64,000 nt of DNA from an uncultured Roseburia sp. (GCA_947573605.1 CANPGM010000006.1:1-64000), one strand, 5' to 3'; shown: positions 36,014-46,356, counted from the first letter of the stretch. Notes: generated from the sequence alone by a model not told the origin. Numbers and translations: made by a program.

Positions 36014-36134
36014 ATAATTCCTTTCCAGAGTATTGTCCCAATCTCTTTTGTTTCAAGTATAGCTTTCAGGTGATTCTTTGTCAATGAAACAGACTTTCTT
36101 CATAAAAAGTTTATACTTTCCGAAAAATTCCGGA

Positions 36135-36163
36135 TTGTGTTTTGTAAAAACCTGTCGTATAAT
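36135..36163 (+). promoter_or_regulatory. Likely promoter of the activase gene
   Basis: -35 TTGTGT (36135-36140), 17-nt spacer, -10 TATAAT (36158-36163). This leaves an unusually long leader of about 220 nt. A second TATAAT lies at 36245-36250 but lacks a -35. Confidence 0.5.
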
Positions 36164-36321
36164 GTACGTTGTCGCAGTTTCGGCCGCGACGCATAAAATA
36201 AGAAGAAACTGCCATCTTTTTCCTTACGGAACAAAACGGCAGCATATAATGTCGAAAAAAAAGCAAGAAACGATTGCATATACTCCGCTCCTGTGAAATT
36301 CTCACCTGCGGATGAAGCGAA

Positions 36322-36350
36322 CCGATGTGAATGCGCGGCGCACGCATCGG
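36322..36350 (+). other. Strong GC-rich hairpin in the activase leader
   Basis: CCGATGTG (36322-36329) pairs with CGCATCGG (36343-36350, one G-U), with an inner TGCGC/GCGCA segment. It stands 38 nt before the start codon in a leader that also has GTCGC/GCGAC and CTGCC/GGCAG hairpins. The 36014-36387 gap has no credible gene. Confidence 0.5.
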
Positions 36351-36387
36351 CCCCGATACAGACAGCCGCGCAGAAATGAGGTAAACC

Positions 36388-39300
36388 ATGCGAAACAATG
36401 CAATTTATAAACTTGGAATCGATATCGGTTCCACAACGGTTAAGGTTGCACTTTTAGACAGTCATGACACCTTACTGTTTTCCGATTATGAAAGACACTT
36501 CGCCAATATCCGGGAAACGCTGGCTTCGCTTATTGAAAAAGCCTGCAGCAAATTCGGCGACATTTCCGTTGCCCCTATGATTACCGGTTCCGGCGGCCTT
36601 ACGTTAGCAAAGCATCTGGAAATTCCTTTTATACAGGAAGTCATTTCCGTAGCGTCCGCATTAAAGCATTACGCTCCGCAGACAGACGTTGCAATTGAAT
36701 TAGGCGGCGAAGACGCAAAAATCATCTATTTCGAGGGAGGCAATGTCGAACAGCGCATGAACGGAATCTGCGCCGGAGGCACGGGTTCCTTTATCGACCA
36801 GATGGCATCTCTGATTCAGACTGATGCTTCCGGTTTAAATGAATACGCTAAAAATTATAAGGCGATTTACCCGATTGCCGCGCGCTGCGGCGTTTTTGCA
36901 AAAACCGACATCCAGCCCTTAATTAACGAAGGCGCTACAAGAGAAGATTTATCCGCCTCTATTTTTCAGGCGGTTGTCAACCAGACCATCAGCGGTCTCG
37001 CATGCGGAAAACCGATTCGCGGACATGTCGCTTTTTTAGGCGGCCCGCTTCACTTTTTATCCGAATTGAAAACGGCTTTTATCCGTACCCTGCATCTCGA
37101 CAGCGAACATGCGATTACACCGGAAAATTCTCATCTGTTTGCGGCAATTGGTTCTGCGTTGAACTATAAGCAGGAAAACGTTACTTCTCTTGCCGTTCTG
37201 CAAAAGAAGCTGCAGTCCGAAATACATATGGAATTTGAAGTTGCGCGTATGGAACCGCTTTTTTGCAGTGAAACCGAATATCATGAATTTTTATTACGCC
37301 ACAACGGACACCATGTAAAGTCCGCCGAGTTAAGCAGCTATGAAGGAAACTGCTATCTCGGAATTGACGGAGGTTCTACCACTACTAAAATAGCGCTCGT
37401 AGGTGAAGACGGCTCCCTTCTCTATTCTTTCTACGGCAGCAATAACGGGAGTCTGCTGGCTACCACTGTAAACGCCATAAAAGAACTTTTCGGTAAACTT
37501 CCGGACAAAGCAAGGATTGTACACTCCTGTGCCACCGGTTATGGAGAGGCATTATTAAAGGCTGCTTTAATGTTAGACGAAGGCGAAGTAGAAACGGTTG
37601 CCCACTATTACGCCGCCGCCTTCTTTAATCCAAAAGTAGACTGCATTTTAGATATCGGCGGTCAGGATATGAAATGCATAAAAATCAAAAATCAGACCGT
37701 CGATTCCGTACAGTTAAACGAAGCATGCTCCTCCGGCTGCGGCTCCTTTATCGAAACGTTCGCCAAGTCTTTGAATTATTCCGTAGAGGATTTTGCAAAA
37801 GAGGCTCTCTTTGCCAAAAATCCGATTGATCTTGGAACCCGCTGTACCGTATTTATGAATTCAAAGGTCAAGCAGGCGCAGAAAGAAGGCGCTTCCGTAG
37901 CGGATATTTCTTCCGGTCTTGCGTATTCCGTTATTAAAAACGCGCTTTTTAAAGTAATAAAGCTTTCCGACGCAAAGGATTTAGGAAGCAATATTGTCGT
38001 TCAGGGCGGAACGTTTTATAATGACGCCGTATTACGCAGCTTTGAGAAAATATCGGGCTGCGAATGTGTCCGGCCCGATATTGCAGGTATTATGGGCGCG
38101 TTTGGAGCGGCTTTGATTGCAAAGGAACGGTATGCGGATAATCCGTTTTCTTCCATGCTGACTTTTGACCAGATAAGCGGTCTGACCTTCGACACGAAAC
38201 TTACCAGATGTCAGGGCTGTACCAATCACTGTCTGTTAACGGTGAATCGTTTTTCTGACAAACGCCAGTATATTACCGGCAATCGTTGTGAACGCGGCAT
38301 CGGAAAGGAGAAAAACAAAGAAAACATTCCGAATCTCTACGACTACAAAAACAAACGGATTTTTGATTATGAACCGCTTCCGATAAAGGAAGCCAGACGC
38401 GGTTCCGTCGGTATTCCGCGGGTTCTAAACTTGTATGAAAATTATCCTTTTTGGGCTGTTTTCTTTAAAAAGCTGGGATTTTCCGTTGTTCTTTCGCCAT
38501 CCTCAACGCGAAAAATCTATGAACTCGGGATCGATTCCATTCCTTCCGAATCCGAGTGCTATCCGGCAAAACTGGCTCACGGACATGTAACATGGCTGAT
38601 TCATCAAAACGTGGATTTTATATTTTATCCGTGTATTCCTTACGAGAGAAATGAGTTTCCGGATTCAAATAACCACTATAACTGCCCGATTGTTACTTCA
38701 TATGCCGAAAATATTAAAAATAATGTAGAGGAAATCACCTCCGGAAAAGTTCGTTTTTTAAATCCGTTTATGTCTTTTGCAGACGAAGAGGTTCTTTCCC
38801 GGCAATTGGTCAGAGTTTTTGTTAATTCTGAATTTAATATTACAGAAGCAGAGGTACGCGACGCGGTGTCCGAAGGATTTAAAGAACTTGCCGTCTGCCG
38901 CATGGAAATACGGCAAAAAGGAGAAGAAGTTCTTCGATATATGGAAAAAAACGGAAAACGCGGCATTGTCTTAGCCGGACGCCCTTACCACGTAGACCCC
39001 GAAATCAATCATGGTATTCCCGAACTGATTACTTCTTATGGCATTGCCGTATTGACCGAAGACTCCGTTTCCCATTTAAAGGAAGTCGAACGCCCTTTAA
39101 TTGTAATGGATCAGTGGATGTATCATTCGCGTCTTTATGCTGCCGCAAACTACGTAAAAACCAGAGACGACCTGGATTTAATTCAGCTCAATTCCTTCGG
39201 CTGCGGTCTTGATGCAGTCACTACAGATGCAGTAAACGATATTCTTGCGAAATCGGGTAAAATTTACACCTGTTTAAAAATCGACGAAGTAAATAACCTC

Positions 39301-40710
39301 GGCGCAGCAAGAATCCGTATCCGTTCTCTGCTCGCCGCAATCCGCGTCCGGGAGAAAAAGAAAACAACGCGCACTGTAATGCCGTCATCCTATGAACGTG
39401 TCGTATTTACCGAAGAAATGCGGAAAAATTACACGATTCTCTGTCCGCAGATGTCGCCGATACATTTTGATTTATTGGAACCGGCTTTTCGGACCGCCGG
39501 TTATAATCTTGTAATACCAAGTATCCCGGCAAGAGAATGTGTTGATGTCGGGCTTAAATATGTAAATAACGACGCCTGTTACCCATCGCTGATTGTCGTC
39601 GGCCAGCTAATGGCCGCCATCAGCTCCGGCAATTTTGATATGAATCAAACGGCAATCCTGATCTCGCAGACAGGCGGAGGATGCCGCGCAAGCAATTACA
39701 TCGGTTTTATCCGCCGTGCACTGGAAAAAGCAGGTTACCCGAATGTCCCCGTTATTTCCATTAATTTAAGCGGACTGGAATCCAATCCCGGATTTCGGTT
39801 AAATCTGAAGCTTCTTCAGCATGGACTGTATGCGCTTGTATTCGGCGATATTTTTATGCGCTGTCTTTACGCGACGCGTCCGTATGAAGCAAAACCCGGA
39901 CTGGCAAACGAAACGCACGAAAAGTGGAAAAAGAAAGTGATTGCTTTTATCGGTCAAAACAAACTGCTTTCACACAGCAAATTCAAAAAAATCTGTCGTG
40001 AAATCATACGGGACTTTGACAATCTGCCGCGGCTTTCCGTCAATAAACCGCGTGTCGGCATTGTCGGTGAAATTCTGGTAAAATTTCATCCGGCCGCCAA
40101 TAACTATCTGGTTGAACTTTTAGAGGCGGAGGGGGCGGAAGCAGTTGTGCCCGATCTAACGGATTTCCTGCTCTACTGCTTTTATAATACTGGTTTTCGA
40201 ACCGATCATCTTGGCAGCAGTAAGAAATCAAAAAGAGCTGGCAGACTTGGTATCCGCTTTCTCGAATGGTTAAGGAGCGCTGCCTGCGATGAATTCAAAA
40301 AAAGCAGACACTTTACGGCGCCTGCCCATATTGACGATTTAGCCGTCTATGCCAGAGATATTGTATCGGAAGGCAATCAGACCGGAGAAGGATGGTTTTT
40401 AACGGGAGAAATGCTGGAACTCATCCACACCGGGACGCCGAACATTGTCTGCACACAGCCATTTGCCTGCCTTCCGAATCATGTGGTCGGCAAAGGCGTA
40501 ATCAAAGAGCTGCGCCGCCGCCATCCCGAATCCAATATCGTAGCGATTGATTACGACCCGGGCGCAAGCGAGGTGAACCAGCTTAACCGTATTAAACTTA
40601 TGCTGTCTACCGCAGCGAAAAACATGAATGGCGCGCTGGAGGACAGTAACTTACAGGAACAGAAAGAGAAAGAAATCAAGATAGAGGCGCAGGAAACGCT
40701 GCAATCATAA
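36388..40710 (+). CDS. Two-headed acyl-CoA dehydratase activase (BadF/BcrA ATPase plus DUF2229/HgdB-like)
   Basis: Large ATP-dependent reductive activase-type protein, 1,440 aa. Two ASKHA ATPase domains are present: [17 protein letters not shown] (from residue 8) and [17 protein letters not shown] (from about 326). Each has its own iron-sulfur cysteine region: [14 protein letters not shown] with [10 protein letters not shown], and [14 protein letters not shown] with [15 protein letters not shown] cysteine cluster [10 protein letters not shown] follows near 609, then a DUF2229 domain and HgdB-like domain ([35 protein letters not shown]). Family members pass electrons at low potential to 2-hydroxyacyl-CoA dehydratases; stand-alone versions like this one are widespread in Clostridia and their substrates are unknown. 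GAGGTAAACC precedes the ATG. Confidence 0.9.
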   Translation: MRNNAIYKLGIDIGSTTVKVALLDSHDTLLFSDYERHFANIRETLASLIEKACSKFGDISVAPMITGSGGLTLAKHLEIPFIQEVISVASALKHYAPQTDVAIELGGEDAKIIYFEGGNVEQRMNGICAGGTGSFIDQMASLIQTDASGLNEYAKNYKAIYPIAARCGVFAKTDIQPLINEGATREDLSASIFQAVVNQTISGLACGKPIRGHVAFLGGPLHFLSELKTAFIRTLHLDSEHAITPENSHLFAAIGSALNYKQENVTSLAVLQKKLQSEIHMEFEVARMEPLFCSETEYHEFLLRHNGHHVKSAELSSYEGNCYLGIDGGSTTTKIALVGEDGSLLYSFYGSNNGSLLATTVNAIKELFGKLPDKARIVHSCATGYGEALLKAALMLDEGEVETVAHYYAAAFFNPKVDCILDIGGQDMKCIKIKNQTVDSVQLNEACSSGCGSFIETFAKSLNYSVEDFAKEALFAKNPIDLGTRCTVFMNSKVKQAQKEGASVADISSGLAYSVIKNALFKVIKLSDAKDLGSNIVVQGGTFYNDAVLRSFEKISGCECVRPDIAGIMGAFGAALIAKERYADNPFSSMLTFDQISGLTFDTKLTRCQGCTNHCLLTVNRFSDKRQYITGNRCERGIGKEKNKENIPNLYDYKNKRIFDYEPLPIKEARRGSVGIPRVLNLYENYPFWAVFFKKLGFSVVLSPSSTRKIYELGIDSIPSESECYPAKLAHGHVTWLIHQNVDFIFYPCIPYERNEFPDSNNHYNCPIVTSYAENIKNNVEEITSGKVRFLNPFMSFADEEVLSRQLVRVFVNSEFNITEAEVRDAVSEGFKELAVCRMEIRQKGEEVLRYMEKNGKRGIVLAGRPYHVDPEINHGIPELITSYGIAVLTEDSVSHLKEVERPLIVMDQWMYHSRLYAAANYVKTRDDLDLIQLNSFGCGLDAVTTDAVNDILAKSGKIYTCLKIDEVNNLGAARIRIRSLLAAIRVREKKKTTRTVMPSSYERVVFTEEMRKNYTILCPQMSPIHFDLLEPAFRTAGYNLVIPSIPARECVDVGLKYVNNDACYPSLIVVGQLMAAISSGNFDMNQTAILISQTGGGCRASNYIGFIRRALEKAGYPNVPVISINLSGLESNPGFRLNLKLLQHGLYALVFGDIFMRCLYATRPYEAKPGLANETHEKWKKKVIAFIGQNKLLSHSKFKKICREIIRDFDNLPRLSVNKPRVGIVGEILVKFHPAANNYLVELLEAEGAEAVVPDLTDFLLYCFYNTGFRTDHLGSSKKSKRAGRLGIRFLEWLRSAACDEFKKSRHFTAPAHIDDLAVYARDIVSEGNQTGEGWFLTGEMLELIHTGTPNIVCTQPFACLPNHVVGKGVIKELRRRHPESNIVAIDYDPGASEVNQLNRIKLMLSTAAKNMNGALEDSNLQEQKEKEIKIEAQETLQS

Positions 40711-40725
40711 ATCGTATTTAAAAGC

Positions 40726-40760
40726 AAAAGAAAGAGCTGATGCAGACAGCTCTTTCTTTT
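40726..40760. terminator. Bidirectional terminator after the activase
   Basis: AAAAGAAAGAGCTG (40726-40739) pairs exactly with CAGCTCTTTCTTTT (40747-40760) over a 7-nt loop. It serves the activase on the plus strand and the FliD-like gene on the minus strand. Confidence 0.85.
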
Positions 40761-40815
40761 ATACGCTACTGTTAAAAATAATAGACGAAAACCGCCGATT
40801 ATCCGGCTTAGTCTC

Positions 40816-41598
40816 TTATCCCCGGCTGTTATAACCCTTTCCGAGTATGTCATAGATTTCCTGCAATACGCCGCTGCTGTTATAACCGTAACTGCTTTCT
40901 GCCGAAGAATCCTCTATACTGGAAAGATTCTTTGTCGCATTGCTCTCAATATATTTTGCCTTATCGGCTACTTTTTCCGCCATACAGTTTTTCTCTCCGA
41001 ACAACGATTTGATGTCCTTTAACGCTGCATTTTCAAGCTTTTTCTCGTTTACGGACAGTCTTCCGTCGCTTCCTATTGAAATACCGACGGCGGCAAGTGA
41101 AACCTTATTCATAGAAACATAAGATTTTACCTGCTTAAGATACATATTATTTGTTGTATCCCCTACTTTTGTCATATTGTAAATCATGGTATTATACTCG
41201 TCTACCCATTCATTTACCTTATCCGTAACGGCCTGCTTTTCTTTTGTGCTGCCTTCCTCCGCATTCGCAGCCGCCGAAAACAGAGAATCCTCTCCGTCCG
41301 CAAGTAAGTCCTTCGTATGCTTCTGCAGATTTTCAGAGCTGTTTTCGATTGACGTATGGTAGCCCTTCAGCTGCTTTAATGTATAATACTGCGTAGCGTT
41401 TGTGCTTCCCGTACCTTTGTTTAATTTCTCTAAAAGAGCCGCCAATCCTGTACTTTTTGTACTTTTATTACGTCTGGAAACGGAACCTGCAGAACTGCGC
41501 TGCATACTGCTGTAATGCTTCTGAGACGTCATTTTTCTTGTCGCCTGTCTTAAGCTTCTGGACCTCGCCAGTGAATCACCGATACTATTTAATCTCAT
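40816..41598 (-). CDS. FliD-like (flagellar cap C-terminal) protein
   Basis: Hypothetical protein of about 260 aa (ATG at 41598, AAAGG nine nt upstream; a TTG three codons earlier is also possible). The C-terminal half has the FliD/HAP2 C-domain pattern: KVNEWVDEYNTMIYNMTKV, then VGISIGSDGRLSVNEKKLENAALKDIKSLFG. The N-terminal 60 residues are basic and rich in Ser and Arg. True FliD is longer and has an N-terminal D0/D1 half that is missing here. It follows the 231-aa gene by 33 bases. It may be a short flagellar-filament-associated protein or a relic of one. No other flagellar gene is in the window. Confidence 0.6.
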   Translation of the reverse strand: MRLNSIGDSLARSRSLRQATRKMTSQKHYSSMQRSSAGSVSRRNKSTKSTGLAALLEKLNKGTGSTNATQYYTLKQLKGYHTSIENSSENLQKHTKDLLADGEDSLFSAAANAEEGSTKEKQAVTDKVNEWVDEYNTMIYNMTKVGDTTNNMYLKQVKSYVSMNKVSLAAVGISIGSDGRLSVNEKKLENAALKDIKSLFGEKNCMAEKVADKAKYIESNATKNLSSIEDSSAESSYGYNSSGVLQEIYDILGKGYNSRG

Positions 41599-41631
41599 CT
41601 TCCTCAACCTTTCCGCATTTATCTTAACTGC

Positions 41632-42327
41632 TTAAGAAGCCTCTGTCCGTTCCTTCGTGTCCCTGTCCTGAAACAAAAGGATAACCTTATCAAGCGACGG
41701 CGCTTCGTCTTCTTCTTCAAACATTGTATCAGCGGATTCGTCTGTATGCTCTGTTTCATTGGCATTGCCCGAAACCGCGGCATCCGCGCTTTCCCCAAGA
41801 CTGTTTTTTTCTTCGTCAATTTCGTGTTTCATCTGCTGAATTTTCGTATCCAGTGAAATCGCCTGCAGAATACGTTTAATATCTTCCGGCGAAAACATCG
41901 TAATTGCTTTTGAAAGCTGACCGATACAATTTCTGTTTACTTTCAGGCAGCCGCCCTCAGACAAAGGAATCCGGATTACATCGTCCGGATTTGTCATATC
42001 TCCCAGACAAATCGCATTTTCTCTTTCGTCGCAGACAAACACTACTCCATTGTATTCGATTACGCCGTCCTTTGCCAAAAAGCCATACGGCACATTCGGA
42101 CACCCTGAAGAAATCTGGCTCTTGATGTCATAATCCGCGCGACTGCTTTCACTCATTTCGGCGCGCGTTTGCATTTCTTCCTTCGGGTTTTGGCTATTCC
42201 GCTGTGTCACAAAACTCCGCTGTTCTTCTCTCGCGGCCGATTCACTGCTTTGTTTCCTATCCGTATTTCTCAATCCGGAAGGAGCGCGATTTTCTGCATA
42301 CATCGACATAATTCCACTTACACCCAT
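41632..42327 (-). CDS. Hypothetical protein upstream of the FliD-like gene
   Basis: Not recognised; 231 aa. Residues 1-65 are Ser/Arg/Glu-rich and probably disordered. A compact middle part (about 70-155) holds CPNVPYGFLAKDGVIEYNGV, VVFVCDERENAICLGD and IRIPLSEGGCLKVNRNCIGQL. The tail is strongly acidic with a coiled-coil-like helix (QMKHEIDEEKNSLG). No signal peptide or membrane segment. GGAGAG supports the ATG. First gene of a pair with the FliD-like protein, behind a sigma-28-like promoter and a leader hairpin, so a motility-linked role is possible but not shown. Confidence 0.65.
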   Translation of the reverse strand: MGVSGIMSMYAENRAPSGLRNTDRKQSSESAAREEQRSFVTQRNSQNPKEEMQTRAEMSESSRADYDIKSQISSGCPNVPYGFLAKDGVIEYNGVVFVCDERENAICLGDMTNPDDVIRIPLSEGGCLKVNRNCIGQLSKAITMFSPEDIKRILQAISLDTKIQQMKHEIDEEKNSLGESADAAVSGNANETEHTDESADTMFEEEDEAPSLDKVILLFQDRDTKERTEAS

Positions 42328-42338
42328 GAAAACTCTCC

Positions 42339-42391
42339 TTTCAAAAACATTTTTTCGTTATTTCACGTCTTCATCCTGAATGTTTTTGAAA
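42339..42391 (-). promoter_or_regulatory. 13-bp inverted repeat in the leader, abutting the ribosome binding site
   Basis: TTTCAAAAACATT (42339-42351) and AATGTTTTTGAAA (42379-42391) are exact complements with a 27-nt loop. On the minus strand the 3' arm runs straight into GGAGAG, the ribosome binding site of the 231-aa gene. An A-U-rich stem next to the site could act as a temperature- or ribosome-sensitive switch. Confidence 0.5.
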
Positions 42392-42415
42392 ATCCGTTTC
42401 CCGTGATTATAATAT

Positions 42416-42440
42416 ATATCGGCAGTTTCCTGATAATTTA
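42416..42440 (-). promoter_or_regulatory. Sigma-28 (SigD)-like promoter
   Basis: Minus strand: -10 GCCGATAT (42423-42416) is an exact match to the SigD -10. TAAA at 42440-42437 is the -35 candidate, but the spacing is 13 nt against the usual 15. The downstream genes include a FliD-like protein, which is normally under sigma-28. Confidence 0.4.
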
Positions 42441-42453
42441 TTACACGAAAAAA

Positions 42454-43140
42454 CTACTCTGTCCGATCTGTAATCGAAACGATCTGTCCGTCCGAGATCG
42501 TGATAATCCGATCCGCCTGCTCGGCCGCTTCCATATCATGCGTAACGAGAATCATCGTCTGTCCAAACTCTTTTGCAGACTTTTTTAACAGAGCCATAAC
42601 CTCTTTGCTCGTCTTATCATCAAGGTTTCCGGTCGGTTCGTCCGCCAATAGGATTGCAGGCTTAGACGCAAGCGCCCGTGCAATCGCAACACGCTGCCTC
42701 TGCCCTCCGGAGAGTTCATCGGGATAATAGGAAAGCTTTTCCCGAATCCCAAGCGCATTGATTACCTGATCAACATATTCCATATCCGGCTTCGTACCGT
42801 CCAAATCTACCGGGAGCAAAATATTATCCAAAACCGTATGCTCATCCAGCAGATTAAAAGACTGAAATACAAACCCAATCCGGCGGCGGCGCAAAAGAGC
42901 CAGCTCCCGTTCCTTCATATCGGATACCTTTTTCCCCTCCAGATAAATATCCCCGCCGGTCGGTTTGTCCAATCCGCCTAATATATGAAGTAGCGTCGAC
43001 TTTCCTGATCCGCTCTTACCGATTATTGCGTAAAAAAAGCCGTCTTCGATTTCCAAATTGACGTCCCGCAGCGCATGTACGCTAAGCTCTCCGCTGCCAT
43101 ATACTTTTTCCAGATGTTCTGTTTTTAAAACCGCATTCAT
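42454..43140 (-). CDS. ABC transporter ATP-binding protein, MacB/LolD type
   Basis: ATPase of a type VII (MacB-like) ABC system; 228 aa. Walker A is GKSGSGKSTLLHILGG, the Q-loop is in FVFQSFNLL, the signature is LSGGQRQRVAIARAL, Walker B is AILLADEPTGNLD and the switch His is in ILVTHDMEAAEQAD. I start at 43140 with GAGGAGAAAA upstream. It is the second gene after the large permease, 38 bases away, and the pair forms one transporter. Such systems act as mechanotransmitters for peptide or antibiotic resistance rather than importers. Confidence 0.95.
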   Translation of the reverse strand: MNAVLKTEHLEKVYGSGELSVHALRDVNLEIEDGFFYAIIGKSGSGKSTLLHILGGLDKPTGGDIYLEGKKVSDMKERELALLRRRRIGFVFQSFNLLDEHTVLDNILLPVDLDGTKPDMEYVDQVINALGIREKLSYYPDELSGGQRQRVAIARALASKPAILLADEPTGNLDDKTSKEVMALLKKSAKEFGQTMILVTHDMEAAEQADRIITISDGQIVSITDRTE

Positions 43141-43156
43141 TTTTCTCCTCATTTCC

Positions 43157-43170
43157 GCCGCTGCAGCGGC
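43157..43170 (-). repeat. Small intergenic hairpin before the ABC ATPase gene (recurring motif, site 3)
   Basis: GCCGCTGCAGCGGC is a perfect 14-bp palindrome. On the minus strand it is followed by GGAAATGAGGAG, which includes the ribosome binding site. Compare 27588-27601 and 33164-33177. Confidence 0.5.
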
Positions 43171-43178
43171 TTTCTCGC

Positions 43179-46100
43179 TTAAGCCATAATATTTTCATTC
43201 GGCGCATATTTTTTCAACATACGAATCGGCCCGCATCCGACTGCAATCAACAGCAGAACATAAATTACTGCAAGAATACCGTGAACCATCCACGGATAAT
43301 CTATCATACTCGGTACGCCTCGCTGGCTGATAAAAAGTATCGCCGTAAAAACGGAATGTGCAAAAATCATCGAAAAAATGCCGGTTTTTATTCCGCTTTT
43401 CAGATAATTTCGGTTAAATTCCCGGTTTGTAACGCCGATGGCCTGTAATACGCCGATCCGGTTCCGCTCCTGTTCAAATGCCGACATATGAATGTTCCAC
43501 AAAATCAGCATTGCAATCACAACGGCAGTTCCTCCGAATATACAAAGTATCAGCGTTAAATTCAGAGCACGATAATACAGATTCCAATTTTCCTCATTAT
43601 AATTCGTAAAGCTCATCCCAATCGTTTTACCGAACTGTACAAGTGCTGACGCCTGTTCTACCGCATTCGCCCCATCCCCGGTTGACAAATTAATATAAGT
43701 CTCTCCGTATCTGGTCGGGCACTGGCTTAATGCAAATGCAAACTGCTGCTCCGATTCCGCAAATTCCGCTCCTGTCGCTACCGGATTACTGGTCGCCGAC
43801 CGGGAAATCTTGCCCAAAAGTCCGGTCGAACCGATAATAAAATAACCGTTTTGACCCAGGAAAAACGGATATTGTACGTCGTTTGGCGTATAATAAATTA
43901 TTCCTGCAACTTCTGCATCATAAGAATCATAATACACATATTTGGGGCCTTCCGTTATTTCTTCACCCTCTTTTGATAAAAAAATCTTATCCCCCGGATG
44001 GATTGACGTATCCATAAGATATTCGTTCTTATCCGACGCATCGTAGGAAAGATCGTAGCCGCCTGCCTCCGTCAGAACATAGGAAAAGATTTCTTCATCC
44101 GAAAGCTTTTCCGGAATCGTTTCCACAACCGCCTGGTTTTTTGATTTCTGATACATCGGAATGGCCAATATAACACTGGATCCGGAGATAAAAGAGTTGA
44201 CGTCCACTTCTCCGACCGTTACCGCATCCGCAAACCAGTCGTATAGCTCCCCCGGCGCTTCCACGGCATATAAAGTGGTTTTTATACTTCCCAGAATTGC
44301 AGGATCTAACGCATCAAGATAAATAATCTCTCCGTTTCTGTCCGTCATGGCTCTTTTCGCCAATCTGTCTTCCGGCGGCATTGTCACAAAAAAATCCTCA
44401 AAACGGCTCTCCGGCATCAAATTGCGAAAATCGGAAATCAGGGGGCTGTCTTCCATTCCGTCATACATAAGGCAGACCTTGTTCAACTTCTGATAATAAG
44501 TTACATCCTTCCCGCCGTAGTCTTCAATAAGTTCCAATCCGAATTTCTTAATCTCATGCGCCTGATAGCCATGTACGGCGCTTAAGATATATTCCGGACG
44601 ATTTTGCCGTACCACCGTCTCCCGATACGGTTCAAACGACAGATACGCCAGATAGACGGAAGAGAACAGAATTACGGCGGTAACGCCGCTGATTACACGA
44701 ATCAGCACCGTACCCTTAAAATTCAGCCTGGCATGAGATTTGCTGACTGCGGCAAAAGACAGCGGCTTCCTTTTTGCATCCCCAGAGTCCACAGCTTTTT
44801 CCCGTATCCGCCTTTTTTTCTTTGGGGTAACGCTGATTGTCCCGATTAACGGAACATGCAGCGCTTTGATCATCGGAACCGCCATACCGGCAATCAGTGC
44901 GAGACATCCGAGCAAAACGCCTCCAAGCAGCAAAAGCGGATGAAAATAAAAGACAAGCTCCATGCCCGCAGCCGTATTCAACAGCCAGACCCCAAAATAT
45001 CCTGCCGCAAGCCCGACCGCCGTACCAATCGGCATACTGCCGATTAACAGGTAAACTCCTTCCCAAAACAATATGAAAAACACCTGACGATTCGTGGCTC
45101 CAATCGACTTTAACAAAGCAATTTTTCGTATCCGCCGCTTCATCTGGGTCAGAAAGATCTGCAGTACCGCACAGAAGGACACGATAAAAATTACAATTAT
45201 TACAAGTATCGTAATCAAATAGCCATTATCCGCACTGACACCGGGATAGGCATATGTATTTTTCCGGAAGGCTCTCAAGCTGTCCGCCGTATTCGGCGTC
45301 TCACTCTCATAATCCTCCTTCAGCTCCATATACAGCCGTTCTCTGCTTCTTTCCGCATATAAAAAAACATCATTGGGAAACGTAAAGTCAGATAAATCTT
45401 TTAATGTACACTGACGGATCGCATTTTCTATCTCCTGCGCGCCCGGTTCCGCCAAAAACAAACCCGGAAGCTGAAATCCTCCGACATCCCAGAATCCGGA
45501 ATAAGACTGAATTACACCGCAGATTTTAAAAGTTCCGTTGACTTCAATCTTCTGATCATACAAAAGTCCGTTTTCCTGAATTGCCTCCGGCGTGCTGGTA
45601 TCTCCGGCATTCCCCTGCATGACATATTTGCTGTTTAAATTCAGCATATAATTGCCGATCCATTCTTTTTCCGCTAGCTGTCGTTTATACGTTCCGGCCC
45701 AACCGTTCATGCTGTTTTGTTCCGCCAGATAAGCTCCCATATCCTCTGCAGCAAGCGTATTTCCAATAACAAGCGTAATCTCGCTGCCGACCGGATCTGC
45801 AAAGCCGAGCTCGTCCGCAACGCTTGCTTCAATTAAAAGCTCGTCTGCCTGCTCCGGAAGCTTTCCTTCCTTTAGAACCAGATTTCCAAGCTGCATCAGC
45901 TCTTCATTTACGGTTCCTATCGTTCCCGCATTTTCGTCCCTGCCGATTATTTCCGATACTGCGGCCTTTGTTACAGACGGTTCATTTTGCAGTCTTTCCG
46001 CCGTCTCGCCGTCCGCCTCCAGATATGCGGCATGCCACAGGCCGTAGAGTTTTTCTCTCTGATTCTGTCTGGTTTTATCCATACTGTTTTCTAACAATAT

Positions 46101-46205
46101 AGAAGCCGCGATAAAGAGGAATGTGAAAATAAGTACGATCATTAACAATAGCGTTGTTTTTTTCCGCCCCCGCATTCCGCTTAGAGCTATCTTTCTCGTA
46201 ATCAA
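43179..46205 (-). CDS. FtsX-like ABC transporter permease
   Basis: Permease of 1,008 aa. A first membrane helix (TTLLLMIVLIFTFLFIAASIL near residue 15) is followed by a large extracellular domain, three helices at about 325-450 (LITILVIIVIFIVSFCAVLQIFL visible), a cytosolic loop, another helix near 510, a second large extracellular domain, and three C-terminal helices at about 880-1000 (LTLILCIFGGTAVVIAMLILW). Two FtsX modules of this kind are typical of Gram-positive MacB-type permeases. It starts with TTG at 46205, with GGAGA eight nt upstream. Cotranscribed with the ATPase. Divergent from the GntR operon. Confidence 0.92.
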   Translation of the reverse strand: MITRKIALSGMRGRKKTTLLLMIVLIFTFLFIAASILLENSMDKTRQNQREKLYGLWHAAYLEADGETAERLQNEPSVTKAAVSEIIGRDENAGTIGTVNEELMQLGNLVLKEGKLPEQADELLIEASVADELGFADPVGSEITLVIGNTLAAEDMGAYLAEQNSMNGWAGTYKRQLAEKEWIGNYMLNLNSKYVMQGNAGDTSTPEAIQENGLLYDQKIEVNGTFKICGVIQSYSGFWDVGGFQLPGLFLAEPGAQEIENAIRQCTLKDLSDFTFPNDVFLYAERSRERLYMELKEDYESETPNTADSLRAFRKNTYAYPGVSADNGYLITILVIIVIFIVSFCAVLQIFLTQMKRRIRKIALLKSIGATNRQVFFILFWEGVYLLIGSMPIGTAVGLAAGYFGVWLLNTAAGMELVFYFHPLLLLGGVLLGCLALIAGMAVPMIKALHVPLIGTISVTPKKKRRIREKAVDSGDAKRKPLSFAAVSKSHARLNFKGTVLIRVISGVTAVILFSSVYLAYLSFEPYRETVVRQNRPEYILSAVHGYQAHEIKKFGLELIEDYGGKDVTYYQKLNKVCLMYDGMEDSPLISDFRNLMPESRFEDFFVTMPPEDRLAKRAMTDRNGEIIYLDALDPAILGSIKTTLYAVEAPGELYDWFADAVTVGEVDVNSFISGSSVILAIPMYQKSKNQAVVETIPEKLSDEEIFSYVLTEAGGYDLSYDASDKNEYLMDTSIHPGDKIFLSKEGEEITEGPKYVYYDSYDAEVAGIIYYTPNDVQYPFFLGQNGYFIIGSTGLLGKISRSATSNPVATGAEFAESEQQFAFALSQCPTRYGETYINLSTGDGANAVEQASALVQFGKTIGMSFTNYNEENWNLYYRALNLTLILCIFGGTAVVIAMLILWNIHMSAFEQERNRIGVLQAIGVTNREFNRNYLKSGIKTGIFSMIFAHSVFTAILFISQRGVPSMIDYPWMVHGILAVIYVLLLIAVGCGPIRMLKKYAPNENIMA

Positions 46206-46267
46206 CTAAACTCTCTCCTATCTTAATAAGCAGCAGACTTAAGTGATGGTCTGTACTGCGTTATTTT

Positions 46268-46356
46268 ATTATCCTCTCCTGACATATGCATACACGGTCG
46301 GAAAAGAATAAATCTTGTGTCCTGCGGCGTGTATGCCCTTGTCAGGAGAAGATAAT
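46268..46356. repeat. Long imperfect inverted repeat in a divergent intergenic region
   Basis: ATTATC-C-TCTCCTGACA-TAT-GCATACACG (46268-46296) and its complement at 46328-46356 match at 25 of 29 positions across a 31-nt loop. It sits between the permease start (minus) and the GntR promoter (plus). It could be a regulator dyad or a structured RNA. Confidence 0.5.

Noticed and set aside
36078-36398. Short frames in the activase leader on both strands
   Set aside because: No ribosome binding sites; the sequence is better explained as structured leader.
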